From Loxodes magnus (lineage: Eukaryota; Ciliophora; Karyorelictea; Loxodida; Loxodidae): 64,000 nucleotides of DNA. A program made the position numbers and the translations under genes. The notes under the pieces are model-generated. The model saw nothing but the letters and a program-made list of their open reading frames with translations, ran no database searches and was not told where the DNA came from. This document shows positions 35,972-50,606 of this stretch, one piece after another (the first letter of the stretch is position 1; each line of letters opens with the position of its first letter). Location of the stretch: assembly GCA_946699065.1 (NCBI GenBank), contig CAMPDV010000024.1:1116001-1180000 (forward strand), given 5' to 3'.

Positions 35972-36920
35972 ATGGACAATAAAAGAAGTATAAAGCTAAA
36001 TAAGCTTTAAAGTAAAATTTATCATTCGAATGTATATGATTTTCAACTTTAGAATAAATGGAATTAGCTACCTTAGAATTATAGTTGTAAAGCTCTAAAT
36101 TACACTAGTGAAGGAATTTGATTTAAGTACGTCGAACAACTTTTTATCGTAAGAATTATTGAGATTACTAATAAGCTTAAGCTTCCTTTCTTTAATCTTC
36201 GCTTATGGGTATAAGCTTAAATGTAAGACAATTAATTAATGAAAATGTATGAAGTTTGGGAAAATATATTGACTTTCCTTTGGCTTATCTTTAATTAAAG
36301 GCTAAATAGTTTATACTAGTATGTAATAAATAATAATCTAGTTTAAATAGATTTTAGGTATTAAAATAATTAGAAGAAAGCATTTCACTCTAACTAACAT
36401 GAAGAAACTATATATATTCTAATTTTAGCCTTTGCTAGTCAAATTAATACACTTTAAATCAAGACATCTATGCAATGATTAGATAGTTAAACACTTTAAG
36501 TAGCACTCCTTTAATAATTAATCAAATGTCATGTTTTAAAAATTAAAATGGAAAGAGTAATAAGACTTTGTATTTAGCCCAACTGCTCTTTTAAGAAATT
36601 AAATAGACATAAAGTATCTAAGCATAGGTTATACATCCTTAAGTAAAGCAAGTTATTTCAGTTTATATAAATCTTCAAAAGAATCACTAACTTTCAAATA
36701 TTAAATGTAAGTATCAGTACTGGATTTTATATATTTATTACAAGTAGAACAAATCAAATGCCAAGATATGCAAGATCTAAAAACTGAAATTGAGCTGGAG
36801 AGAACGATATAAGCAGGAGAGAGTGCAGTTGATAGATAATTATATAAAATTAATATAAGCTCTATAACTTTGGCTTTAACTATTTATGTATTCATTTATA
36901 GCAGTATAAGCTTCTATTGA
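35972..36920 (+). CDS. array plus-strand candidate gene, copy 1
   Basis: Starts 387 bp from the small membrane-protein gene, head to head. Frame 2 reads MDNKRSIKLNKLQSKIYH, later LMKMYEVWENILTFLWL and YILILAFASQINTLQ; from 36556 frame 0 continues with DFVFSPTALLRNQIDIKYLS, SKASYFSLYKSSKESLTFKY and QDMQDLKTEIELERTIQAGE, then a hydrophobic segment (SITLALTIYVFIYSSISF) before UGA at 36918. A GT..AG segment at 36528-36555 (28 nt) would join the two frames. The helical, TPR-like central part recalls, by eye only, the TPR region of large ciliate membrane proteins of the TmcB/TmcC type; this is weak. The end is uncertain because the frame stays readable if the UGA is Trp. Confidence 0.4.
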
Positions 36921-37861
36921 GTAAATCTTCAGCCGAAAAGGAATAAATATATCAGCATTTTCATCCAAAAAAGCTTTTAGCATTTATATTAAATTTCTAA
37001 AATTTAGAGAATTTCACTCAATTTAAAATACTCTAAACTCATATTTCCGCAATTTTGTGCCATAATATAGTATAATATAATCTGTGAGGTACTGAATCTA
37101 AAGCAAATATAAGAGGAATATAAAAAATAGCTTATAAATACTAAATCATACTAAAAGCTTTAAGCTTATTAATTAGAATAAGTTCGTATGCACAAGAAGT
37201 TATTTAAAACTTAATATAGCTAATAGAAGAGAACAAAAGACTAAGCTTATTTTTAATAAATGCTATTTAATTTCAATTTTCCAATCAAACAATTATATTA
37301 TTTAAATCTCATTTGATTTGTCTTTGTTCACTGTAAATTTAAAAGGAAGGTAATTAAATTTGAGTACTAATAAAGGGTGATTTATTTCCTAAAAGTTTAA
37401 ATGATTGGGCAATAAAGTTAAATACAAGTAAAAGCTTGCTTCTTATATCTAAAACTTAATTCAGAACTTATAAAAACAAATTACCTAAGATAGCCTTAGA
37501 TACAAATTAGATTTTTATATTATGATTTTTTAATGGAAAAAGAGAAATCTTTAGTGCTAAATATTTTTAGATGATTGACAATTCTTAAATTATTTGTATA
37601 ACGGAGTCTATTACAGCTACTTAGTCTAAAGAGTTAAATATTAAAACTAGTTAATTTATCTTTAATAGGTTTAGAAATGTAGTGCAATAAGTTATGATAA
37701 TAGTAATGTTTCAGATATGAATATAGTAGAGATTAAGAAATATCTTAACTCTATGGAAGATCTTCTATTTATCTAGAATCAAAGAGTCATATTAGTTTAT
37801 ATAATCTGAATGTATTTTACTCTAATAACTATGTAAGCAACAACAAAAAATTAAAATAACT

Positions 37862-38512
37862 TCATTCAGTCTATTTCTCCAAGTCTACCTTATTTTTCAC
37901 CTCTAATGATTCAGCATCAAAATCTTGGGTTGAAAACATTATGATTTGAGAAAAGTTATCGTTTTGTTTCACAAGATGCAGGTATTTTTACTATCATTAT
38001 TTCTTTCTCTTTTATTATGCTAACGAAGCATTGAAACGTCTACTAAGACCTAAGCAAAACTGTAAACACAAGCATACTAGAATACAAATAACAATGTCTA
38101 ATGCAATATAATAAATTAGCCAGCTATCTTCTTCTATGGCTTCTTCTATCTGCTGCTTAATCTACGTACATCCTTACAAAAATTATTGGTAATAAGTTTG
38201 CGATTTATCCTCAGGTTTCTACTTCGTCATGTAATAACTACTCCTGAGTTTTATGCTTTAAGAAATACTGAGCAGCTAAAGAAGGATTAAGAGCAACGCG
38301 TCGGATTTCATTATTAGTTGATGATTAGCCTACTTATGAGGTAAAGAGGTTAGGGGAGGGGTTTCAATTATCAGTTAAAATGATGATGAAAGTTAATATA
38401 ACGAAATAAAAATAAAATTAGCTTTAACTATCATATAACATAGTATATATAGCAGTTACTATTATCTGCTTGTTTATTTTAGCTTTAATATAGAAGTTAT
38501 ATAATAAATCAT
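37862..38512 (-). CDS. array small membrane protein, copy 2
   Basis: Same gene as copy 1, displaced by 2927 bp; no difference seen. Same introns, UGA stop and unsettled start. Confidence 0.68.
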
Positions 38513-38898
38513 AATAAGGAAGTTAAAGAGAAAACTTTCTGAAATAAGCTTACAGAAGAACTTCCAAGAAGGAAATCATAATTATTAGGATATTTTTTAG
38601 TTTAAAGTGGTGCATTTAGAAAATAATAAAGTATAATAAGTTGATAACTTTCCATAATGATATTCAATTTAATAATATGAGCAGATAGTAGAGAGATATC
38701 CTCATGATACAATAATAGTCAACAAACATATGGAATAACAGTATAGTTTAAAAATATGCTTATAATAAAAGCGACTCTCAACTTATATAATCAGAAGTAT
38801 CATATTTTACATTTGCATCTCTTAAATAATTTAATAATAAAAGCAAATCAAATTCTAATTTTAGATTGATAAAGTGAGTACGTATCGTGGCAAACTAT

Positions 38899-39847
38899 AT
38901 GGACAATAAAAGAAGTATAAAGCTAAATAAGCTTTAAAGTAAAATTTATCATTCGAATGTATATGATTTTCAACTTTAGAATAAATGGAATTAGCTACCT
39001 TAGAATTATAGTTGTAAAGCTCTAAATTACACTAGTGAAGGAATTTGATTTAAGTACGTCGAACAACTTTTTATCGTAAGAATTATTGAGATTACTAATA
39101 AGCTTAAGCTTCCTTTCTTTAATCTTCGCTTATGGGTATAAGCTTAAATGTAAGACAATTAATTAATGAAAATGTATGAAGTTTGGGAAAATATATTGAC
39201 TTTCCTTTGGCTTATCTTTAATTAAAGGCTAAATAGTTTATACTAGTATGTAATAAATAATAATCTAGTTTAAATAGATTTTAGGTATTAAAATAATTAG
39301 AAGAAAGCATTTCACTCTAACTAACATGAAGAAACTATATATATTCTAATTTTAGCCTTTGCTAGTCAAATTAATACACTTTAAATCAAGACATCTATGC
39401 AATGATTAGATAGTTAAACACTTTAAGTAGCACTCCTTTAATAATTAATCAAATGTCATGTTTTAAAAATTAAAATGGAAAGAGTAATAAGACTTTGTAT
39501 TTAGCCCAACTGCTCTTTTAAGAAATTAAATAGACATAAAGTATCTAAGCATAGGTTATACATCCTTAAGTAAAGCAAGTTATTTCAGTTTATATAAATC
39601 TTCAAAAGAATCACTAACTTTCAAATATTAAATGTAAGTATCAGTACTGGATTTTATATATTTATTACAAGTAGAACAAATCAAATGCCAAGATATGCAA
39701 GATCTAAAAACTGAAATTGAGCTGGAGAGAACGATATAAGCAGGAGAGAGTGCAGTTGATAGATAATTATATAAAATTAATATAAGCTCTATAACTTTGG
39801 CTTTAACTATTTATGTATTCATTTATAGCAGTATAAGCTTCTATTGA
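38899..39847 (+). CDS. array plus-strand candidate gene, copy 2
   Basis: Exact copy of the candidate at 35972, one unit (2927 bp) further on. Confidence 0.38.
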
Positions 39848-40788
39848 GTAAATCTTCAGCCGAAAAGGAATAAATATATCAGCATTTTCATCCAAAAAAG
39901 CTTTTAGCATTTATATTAAATTTCTAAAATTTAGAGAATTTCACTCAATTTAAAATACTCTAAACTCATATTTCCGCAATTTTGTGCCATAATATAGTAT
40001 AATATAATCTGTGAGGTACTGAATCTAAAGCAAATATAAGAGGAATATAAAAAATAGCTTATAAATACTAAATCATACTAAAAGCTTTAAGCTTATTAAT
40101 TAGAATAAGTTCGTATGCACAAGAAGTTATTTAAAACTTAATATAGCTAATAGAAGAGAACAAAAGACTAAGCTTATTTTTAATAAATGCTATTTAATTT
40201 CAATTTTCCAATCAAACAATTATATTATTTAAATCTCATTTGATTTGTCTTTGTTCACTGTAAATTTAAAAGGAAGGTAATTAAATTTGAGTACTAATAA
40301 AGGGTGATTTATTTCCTAAAAGTTTAAATGATTGGGCAATAAAGTTAAATACAAGTAAAAGCTTGCTTCTTATATCTAAAACTTAATTCAGAACTTATAA
40401 AAACAAATTACCTAAGATAGCCTTAGATACAAATTAGATTTTTATATTATGATTTTTTAATGGAAAAAGAGAAATCTTTAGTGCTAAATATTTTTAGATG
40501 ATTGACAATTCTTAAATTATTTGTATAACGGAGTCTATTACAGCTACTTAGTCTAAAGAGTTAAATATTAAAACTAGTTAATTTATCTTTAATAGGTTTA
40601 GAAATGTAGTGCAATAAGTTATGATAATAGTAATGTTTCAGATATGAATATAGTAGAGATTAAGAAATATCTTAACTCTATGGAAGATCTTCTATTTATC
40701 TAGAATCAAAGAGTCATATTAGTTTATATAATCTGAATGTATTTTACTCTAATAACTATGTAAGCAACAACAAAAAATTAAAATAACT

Positions 40789-41439
40789 TCATTCAGTCTA
40801 TTTCTCCAAGTCTACCTTATTTTTCACCTCTAATGATTCAGCATCAAAATCTTGGGTTGAAAACATTATGATTTGAGAAAAGTTATCGTTTTGTTTCACA
40901 AGATGCAGGTATTTTTACTATCATTATTTCTTTCTCTTTTATTATGCTAACGAAGCATTGAAACGTCTACTAAGACCTAAGCAAAACTGTAAACACAAGC
41001 ATACTAGAATACAAATAACAATGTCTAATGCAATATAATAAATTAGCCAGCTATCTTCTTCTATGGCTTCTTCTATCTGCTGCTTAATCTACGTACATCC
41101 TTACAAAAATTATTGGTAATAAGTTTGCGATTTATCCTCAGGTTTCTACTTCGTCATGTAATAACTACTCCTGAGTTTTATGCTTTAAGAAATACTGAGC
41201 AGCTAAAGAAGGATTAAGAGCAACGCGTCGGATTTCATTATTAGTTGATGATTAGCCTACTTATGAGGTAAAGAGGTTAGGGGAGGGGTTTCAATTATCA
41301 GTTAAAATGATGATGAAAGTTAATATAACGAAATAAAAATAAAATTAGCTTTAACTATCATATAACATAGTATATATAGCAGTTACTATTATCTGCTTGT
41401 TTATTTTAGCTTTAATATAGAAGTTATATAATAAATCAT
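40789..41439 (-). CDS. array small membrane protein, copy 3
   Basis: Third exact copy (shift 2 x 2927 bp); same layout as copy 1. Confidence 0.68.
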
Positions 41440-41825
41440 AATAAGGAAGTTAAAGAGAAAACTTTCTGAAATAAGCTTACAGAAGAACTTCCAAGAAGGA
41501 AATCATAATTATTAGGATATTTTTTAGTTTAAAGTGGTGCATTTAGAAAATAATAAAGTATAATAAGTTGATAACTTTCCATAATGATATTCAATTTAAT
41601 AATATGAGCAGATAGTAGAGAGATATCCTCATGATACAATAATAGTCAACAAACATATGGAATAACAGTATAGTTTAAAAATATGCTTATAATAAAAGCG
41701 ACTCTCAACTTATATAATCAGAAGTATCATATTTTACATTTGCATCTCTTAAATAATTTAATAATAAAAGCAAATCAAATTCTAATTTTAGATTGATAAA
41801 GTGAGTACGTATCGTGGCAAACTAT

Positions 41826-42774
41826 ATGGACAATAAAAGAAGTATAAAGCTAAATAAGCTTTAAAGTAAAATTTATCATTCGAATGTATATGATTTTCAA
41901 CTTTAGAATAAATGGAATTAGCTACCTTAGAATTATAGTTGTAAAGCTCTAAATTACACTAGTGAAGGAATTTGATTTAAGTACGTCGAACAACTTTTTA
42001 TCGTAAGAATTATTGAGATTACTAATAAGCTTAAGCTTCCTTTCTTTAATCTTCGCTTATGGGTATAAGCTTAAATGTAAGACAATTAATTAATGAAAAT
42101 GTATGAAGTTTGGGAAAATATATTGACTTTCCTTTGGCTTATCTTTAATTAAAGGCTAAATAGTTTATACTAGTATGTAATAAATAATAATCTAGTTTAA
42201 ATAGATTTTAGGTATTAAAATAATTAGAAGAAAGCATTTCACTCTAACTAACATGAAGAAACTATATATATTCTAATTTTAGCCTTTGCTAGTCAAATTA
42301 ATACACTTTAAATCAAGACATCTATGCAATGATTAGATAGTTAAACACTTTAAGTAGCACTCCTTTAATAATTAATCAAATGTCATGTTTTAAAAATTAA
42401 AATGGAAAGAGTAATAAGACTTTGTATTTAGCCCAACTGCTCTTTTAAGAAATTAAATAGACATAAAGTATCTAAGCATAGGTTATACATCCTTAAGTAA
42501 AGCAAGTTATTTCAGTTTATATAAATCTTCAAAAGAATCACTAACTTTCAAATATTAAATGTAAGTATCAGTACTGGATTTTATATATTTATTACAAGTA
42601 GAACAAATCAAATGCCAAGATATGCAAGATCTAAAAACTGAAATTGAGCTGGAGAGAACGATATAAGCAGGAGAGAGTGCAGTTGATAGATAATTATATA
42701 AAATTAATATAAGCTCTATAACTTTGGCTTTAACTATTTATGTATTCATTTATAGCAGTATAAGCTTCTATTGA
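41826..42774 (+). CDS. array plus-strand candidate gene, copy 3
   Basis: Exact copy, two units further on. Confidence 0.38.
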
Positions 42775-43715
42775 GTAAATCTTCAGCCGAAAAGGAATAA
42801 ATATATCAGCATTTTCATCCAAAAAAGCTTTTAGCATTTATATTAAATTTCTAAAATTTAGAGAATTTCACTCAATTTAAAATACTCTAAACTCATATTT
42901 CCGCAATTTTGTGCCATAATATAGTATAATATAATCTGTGAGGTACTGAATCTAAAGCAAATATAAGAGGAATATAAAAAATAGCTTATAAATACTAAAT
43001 CATACTAAAAGCTTTAAGCTTATTAATTAGAATAAGTTCGTATGCACAAGAAGTTATTTAAAACTTAATATAGCTAATAGAAGAGAACAAAAGACTAAGC
43101 TTATTTTTAATAAATGCTATTTAATTTCAATTTTCCAATCAAACAATTATATTATTTAAATCTCATTTGATTTGTCTTTGTTCACTGTAAATTTAAAAGG
43201 AAGGTAATTAAATTTGAGTACTAATAAAGGGTGATTTATTTCCTAAAAGTTTAAATGATTGGGCAATAAAGTTAAATACAAGTAAAAGCTTGCTTCTTAT
43301 ATCTAAAACTTAATTCAGAACTTATAAAAACAAATTACCTAAGATAGCCTTAGATACAAATTAGATTTTTATATTATGATTTTTTAATGGAAAAAGAGAA
43401 ATCTTTAGTGCTAAATATTTTTAGATGATTGACAATTCTTAAATTATTTGTATAACGGAGTCTATTACAGCTACTTAGTCTAAAGAGTTAAATATTAAAA
43501 CTAGTTAATTTATCTTTAATAGGTTTAGAAATGTAGTGCAATAAGTTATGATAATAGTAATGTTTCAGATATGAATATAGTAGAGATTAAGAAATATCTT
43601 AACTCTATGGAAGATCTTCTATTTATCTAGAATCAAAGAGTCATATTAGTTTATATAATCTGAATGTATTTTACTCTAATAACTATGTAAGCAACAACAA
43701 AAAATTAAAATAACT

Positions 43716-44366
43716 TCATTCAGTCTATTTCTCCAAGTCTACCTTATTTTTCACCTCTAATGATTCAGCATCAAAATCTTGGGTTGAAAACATTATGATT
43801 TGAGAAAAGTTATCGTTTTGTTTCACAAGATGCAGGTATTTTTACTATCATTATTTCTTTCTCTTTTATTATGCTAACGAAGCATTGAAACGTCTACTAA
43901 GACCTAAGCAAAACTGTAAACACAAGCATACTAGAATACAAATAACAATGTCTAATGCAATATAATAAATTAGCCAGCTATCTTCTTCTATGGCTTCTTC
44001 TATCTGCTGCTTAATCTACGTACATCCTTACAAAAATTATTGGTAATAAGTTTGCGATTTATCCTCAGGTTTCTACTTCGTCATGTAATAACTACTCCTG
44101 AGTTTTATGCTTTAAGAAATACTGAGCAGCTAAAGAAGGATTAAGAGCAACGCGTCGGATTTCATTATTAGTTGATGATTAGCCTACTTATGAGGTAAAG
44201 AGGTTAGGGGAGGGGTTTCAATTATCAGTTAAAATGATGATGAAAGTTAATATAACGAAATAAAAATAAAATTAGCTTTAACTATCATATAACATAGTAT
44301 ATATAGCAGTTACTATTATCTGCTTGTTTATTTTAGCTTTAATATAGAAGTTATATAATAAATCAT
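43716..44366 (-). CDS. array small membrane protein, copy 4
   Basis: Fourth exact copy (shift 3 x 2927 bp); same layout as copy 1. Confidence 0.68.
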
Positions 44367-44752
44367 AATAAGGAAGTTAAAGAGAAAACTTTCTGAAATA
44401 AGCTTACAGAAGAACTTCCAAGAAGGAAATCATAATTATTAGGATATTTTTTAGTTTAAAGTGGTGCATTTAGAAAATAATAAAGTATAATAAGTTGATA
44501 ACTTTCCATAATGATATTCAATTTAATAATATGAGCAGATAGTAGAGAGATATCCTCATGATACAATAATAGTCAACAAACATATGGAATAACAGTATAG
44601 TTTAAAAATATGCTTATAATAAAAGCGACTCTCAACTTATATAATCAGAAGTATCATATTTTACATTTGCATCTCTTAAATAATTTAATAATAAAAGCAA
44701 ATCAAATTCTAATTTTAGATTGATAAAGTGAGTACGTATCGTGGCAAACTAT

Positions 44753-45701
44753 ATGGACAATAAAAGAAGTATAAAGCTAAATAAGCTTTAAAGTAAAATT
44801 TATCATTCGAATGTATATGATTTTCAACTTTAGAATAAATGGAATTAGCTACCTTAGAATTATAGTTGTAAAGCTCTAAATTACACTAGTGAAGGAATTT
44901 GATTTAAGTACGTCGAACAACTTTTTATCGTAAGAATTATTGAGATTACTAATAAGCTTAAGCTTCCTTTCTTTAATCTTCGCTTATGGGTATAAGCTTA
45001 AATGTAAGACAATTAATTAATGAAAATGTATGAAGTTTGGGAAAATATATTGACTTTCCTTTGGCTTATCTTTAATTAAAGGCTAAATAGTTTATACTAG
45101 TATGTAATAAATAATAATCTAGTTTAAATAGATTTTAGGTATTAAAATAATTAGAAGAAAGCATTTCACTCTAACTAACATGAAGAAACTATATATATTC
45201 TAATTTTAGCCTTTGCTAGTCAAATTAATACACTTTAAATCAAGACATCTATGCAATGATTAGATAGTTAAACACTTTAAGTAGCACTCCTTTAATAATT
45301 AATCAAATGTCATGTTTTAAAAATTAAAATGGAAAGAGTAATAAGACTTTGTATTTAGCCCAACTGCTCTTTTAAGAAATTAAATAGACATAAAGTATCT
45401 AAGCATAGGTTATACATCCTTAAGTAAAGCAAGTTATTTCAGTTTATATAAATCTTCAAAAGAATCACTAACTTTCAAATATTAAATGTAAGTATCAGTA
45501 CTGGATTTTATATATTTATTACAAGTAGAACAAATCAAATGCCAAGATATGCAAGATCTAAAAACTGAAATTGAGCTGGAGAGAACGATATAAGCAGGAG
45601 AGAGTGCAGTTGATAGATAATTATATAAAATTAATATAAGCTCTATAACTTTGGCTTTAACTATTTATGTATTCATTTATAGCAGTATAAGCTTCTATTG
45701 A
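44753..45701 (+). CDS. array plus-strand candidate gene, copy 4
   Basis: Exact copy, three units further on. Confidence 0.38.
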
Positions 45702-46642
45702 GTAAATCTTCAGCCGAAAAGGAATAAATATATCAGCATTTTCATCCAAAAAAGCTTTTAGCATTTATATTAAATTTCTAAAATTTAGAGAATTTCACTC
45801 AATTTAAAATACTCTAAACTCATATTTCCGCAATTTTGTGCCATAATATAGTATAATATAATCTGTGAGGTACTGAATCTAAAGCAAATATAAGAGGAAT
45901 ATAAAAAATAGCTTATAAATACTAAATCATACTAAAAGCTTTAAGCTTATTAATTAGAATAAGTTCGTATGCACAAGAAGTTATTTAAAACTTAATATAG
46001 CTAATAGAAGAGAACAAAAGACTAAGCTTATTTTTAATAAATGCTATTTAATTTCAATTTTCCAATCAAACAATTATATTATTTAAATCTCATTTGATTT
46101 GTCTTTGTTCACTGTAAATTTAAAAGGAAGGTAATTAAATTTGAGTACTAATAAAGGGTGATTTATTTCCTAAAAGTTTAAATGATTGGGCAATAAAGTT
46201 AAATACAAGTAAAAGCTTGCTTCTTATATCTAAAACTTAATTCAGAACTTATAAAAACAAATTACCTAAGATAGCCTTAGATACAAATTAGATTTTTATA
46301 TTATGATTTTTTAATGGAAAAAGAGAAATCTTTAGTGCTAAATATTTTTAGATGATTGACAATTCTTAAATTATTTGTATAACGGAGTCTATTACAGCTA
46401 CTTAGTCTAAAGAGTTAAATATTAAAACTAGTTAATTTATCTTTAATAGGTTTAGAAATGTAGTGCAATAAGTTATGATAATAGTAATGTTTCAGATATG
46501 AATATAGTAGAGATTAAGAAATATCTTAACTCTATGGAAGATCTTCTATTTATCTAGAATCAAAGAGTCATATTAGTTTATATAATCTGAATGTATTTTA
46601 CTCTAATAACTATGTAAGCAACAACAAAAAATTAAAATAACT

Positions 46643-47293
46643 TCATTCAGTCTATTTCTCCAAGTCTACCTTATTTTTCACCTCTAATGATTCAGCATCA
46701 AAATCTTGGGTTGAAAACATTATGATTTGAGAAAAGTTATCGTTTTGTTTCACAAGATGCAGGTATTTTTACTATCATTATTTCTTTCTCTTTTATTATG
46801 CTAACGAAGCATTGAAACGTCTACTAAGACCTAAGCAAAACTGTAAACACAAGCATACTAGAATACAAATAACAATGTCTAATGCAATATAATAAATTAG
46901 CCAGCTATCTTCTTCTATGGCTTCTTCTATCTGCTGCTTAATCTACGTACATCCTTACAAAAATTATTGGTAATAAGTTTGCGATTTATCCTCAGGTTTC
47001 TACTTCGTCATGTAATAACTACTCCTGAGTTTTATGCTTTAAGAAATACTGAGCAGCTAAAGAAGGATTAAGAGCAACGCGTCGGATTTCATTATTAGTT
47101 GATGATTAGCCTACTTATGAGGTAAAGAGGTTAGGGGAGGGGTTTCAATTATCAGTTAAAATGATGATGAAAGTTAATATAACGAAATAAAAATAAAATT
47201 AGCTTTAACTATCATATAACATAGTATATATAGCAGTTACTATTATCTGCTTGTTTATTTTAGCTTTAATATAGAAGTTATATAATAAATCAT
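46643..47293 (-). CDS. array small membrane protein, copy 5
   Basis: Fifth exact copy (shift 4 x 2927 bp); same layout as copy 1. Confidence 0.68.
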
Positions 47294-47679
47294 AATAAGG
47301 AAGTTAAAGAGAAAACTTTCTGAAATAAGCTTACAGAAGAACTTCCAAGAAGGAAATCATAATTATTAGGATATTTTTTAGTTTAAAGTGGTGCATTTAG
47401 AAAATAATAAAGTATAATAAGTTGATAACTTTCCATAATGATATTCAATTTAATAATATGAGCAGATAGTAGAGAGATATCCTCATGATACAATAATAGT
47501 CAACAAACATATGGAATAACAGTATAGTTTAAAAATATGCTTATAATAAAAGCGACTCTCAACTTATATAATCAGAAGTATCATATTTTACATTTGCATC
47601 TCTTAAATAATTTAATAATAAAAGCAAATCAAATTCTAATTTTAGATTGATAAAGTGAGTACGTATCGTGGCAAACTAT

Positions 47680-48628
47680 ATGGACAATAAAAGAAGTATA
47701 AAGCTAAATAAGCTTTAAAGTAAAATTTATCATTCGAATGTATATGATTTTCAACTTTAGAATAAATGGAATTAGCTACCTTAGAATTATAGTTGTAAAG
47801 CTCTAAATTACACTAGTGAAGGAATTTGATTTAAGTACGTCGAACAACTTTTTATCGTAAGAATTATTGAGATTACTAATAAGCTTAAGCTTCCTTTCTT
47901 TAATCTTCGCTTATGGGTATAAGCTTAAATGTAAGACAATTAATTAATGAAAATGTATGAAGTTTGGGAAAATATATTGACTTTCCTTTGGCTTATCTTT
48001 AATTAAAGGCTAAATAGTTTATACTAGTATGTAATAAATAATAATCTAGTTTAAATAGATTTTAGGTATTAAAATAATTAGAAGAAAGCATTTCACTCTA
48101 ACTAACATGAAGAAACTATATATATTCTAATTTTAGCCTTTGCTAGTCAAATTAATACACTTTAAATCAAGACATCTATGCAATGATTAGATAGTTAAAC
48201 ACTTTAAGTAGCACTCCTTTAATAATTAATCAAATGTCATGTTTTAAAAATTAAAATGGAAAGAGTAATAAGACTTTGTATTTAGCCCAACTGCTCTTTT
48301 AAGAAATTAAATAGACATAAAGTATCTAAGCATAGGTTATACATCCTTAAGTAAAGCAAGTTATTTCAGTTTATATAAATCTTCAAAAGAATCACTAACT
48401 TTCAAATATTAAATGTAAGTATCAGTACTGGATTTTATATATTTATTACAAGTAGAACAAATCAAATGCCAAGATATGCAAGATCTAAAAACTGAAATTG
48501 AGCTGGAGAGAACGATATAAGCAGGAGAGAGTGCAGTTGATAGATAATTATATAAAATTAATATAAGCTCTATAACTTTGGCTTTAACTATTTATGTATT
48601 CATTTATAGCAGTATAAGCTTCTATTGA
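47680..48628 (+). CDS. array plus-strand candidate gene, copy 5
   Basis: Exact copy, four units further on. Confidence 0.38.
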
Positions 48629-49569
48629 GTAAATCTTCAGCCGAAAAGGAATAAATATATCAGCATTTTCATCCAAAAAAGCTTTTAGCATTTATATTAA
48701 ATTTCTAAAATTTAGAGAATTTCACTCAATTTAAAATACTCTAAACTCATATTTCCGCAATTTTGTGCCATAATATAGTATAATATAATCTGTGAGGTAC
48801 TGAATCTAAAGCAAATATAAGAGGAATATAAAAAATAGCTTATAAATACTAAATCATACTAAAAGCTTTAAGCTTATTAATTAGAATAAGTTCGTATGCA
48901 CAAGAAGTTATTTAAAACTTAATATAGCTAATAGAAGAGAACAAAAGACTAAGCTTATTTTTAATAAATGCTATTTAATTTCAATTTTCCAATCAAACAA
49001 TTATATTATTTAAATCTCATTTGATTTGTCTTTGTTCACTGTAAATTTAAAAGGAAGGTAATTAAATTTGAGTACTAATAAAGGGTGATTTATTTCCTAA
49101 AAGTTTAAATGATTGGGCAATAAAGTTAAATACAAGTAAAAGCTTGCTTCTTATATCTAAAACTTAATTCAGAACTTATAAAAACAAATTACCTAAGATA
49201 GCCTTAGATACAAATTAGATTTTTATATTATGATTTTTTAATGGAAAAAGAGAAATCTTTAGTGCTAAATATTTTTAGATGATTGACAATTCTTAAATTA
49301 TTTGTATAACGGAGTCTATTACAGCTACTTAGTCTAAAGAGTTAAATATTAAAACTAGTTAATTTATCTTTAATAGGTTTAGAAATGTAGTGCAATAAGT
49401 TATGATAATAGTAATGTTTCAGATATGAATATAGTAGAGATTAAGAAATATCTTAACTCTATGGAAGATCTTCTATTTATCTAGAATCAAAGAGTCATAT
49501 TAGTTTATATAATCTGAATGTATTTTACTCTAATAACTATGTAAGCAACAACAAAAAATTAAAATAACT

Positions 49570-50220
49570 TCATTCAGTCTATTTCTCCAAGTCTACCTTA
49601 TTTTTCACCTCTAATGATTCAGCATCAAAATCTTGGGTTGAAAACATTATGATTTGAGAAAAGTTATCGTTTTGTTTCACAAGATGCAGGTATTTTTACT
49701 ATCATTATTTCTTTCTCTTTTATTATGCTAACGAAGCATTGAAACGTCTACTAAGACCTAAGCAAAACTGTAAACACAAGCATACTAGAATACAAATAAC
49801 AATGTCTAATGCAATATAATAAATTAGCCAGCTATCTTCTTCTATGGCTTCTTCTATCTGCTGCTTAATCTACGTACATCCTTACAAAAATTATTGGTAA
49901 TAAGTTTGCGATTTATCCTCAGGTTTCTACTTCGTCATGTAATAACTACTCCTGAGTTTTATGCTTTAAGAAATACTGAGCAGCTAAAGAAGGATTAAGA
50001 GCAACGCGTCGGATTTCATTATTAGTTGATGATTAGCCTACTTATGAGGTAAAGAGGTTAGGGGAGGGGTTTCAATTATCAGTTAAAATGATGATGAAAG
50101 TTAATATAACGAAATAAAAATAAAATTAGCTTTAACTATCATATAACATAGTATATATAGCAGTTACTATTATCTGCTTGTTTATTTTAGCTTTAATATA
50201 GAAGTTATATAATAAATCAT
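49570..50220 (-). CDS. array small membrane protein, copy 6
   Basis: Sixth exact copy (shift 5 x 2927 bp); same layout as copy 1. Confidence 0.68.
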
Positions 50221-50606
50221 AATAAGGAAGTTAAAGAGAAAACTTTCTGAAATAAGCTTACAGAAGAACTTCCAAGAAGGAAATCATAATTATTAGGATA
50301 TTTTTTAGTTTAAAGTGGTGCATTTAGAAAATAATAAAGTATAATAAGTTGATAACTTTCCATAATGATATTCAATTTAATAATATGAGCAGATAGTAGA
50401 GAGATATCCTCATGATACAATAATAGTCAACAAACATATGGAATAACAGTATAGTTTAAAAATATGCTTATAATAAAAGCGACTCTCAACTTATATAATC
50501 AGAAGTATCATATTTTACATTTGCATCTCTTAAATAATTTAATAATAAAAGCAAATCAAATTCTAATTTTAGATTGATAAAGTGAGTACGTATCGTGGCA
50601 AACTAT

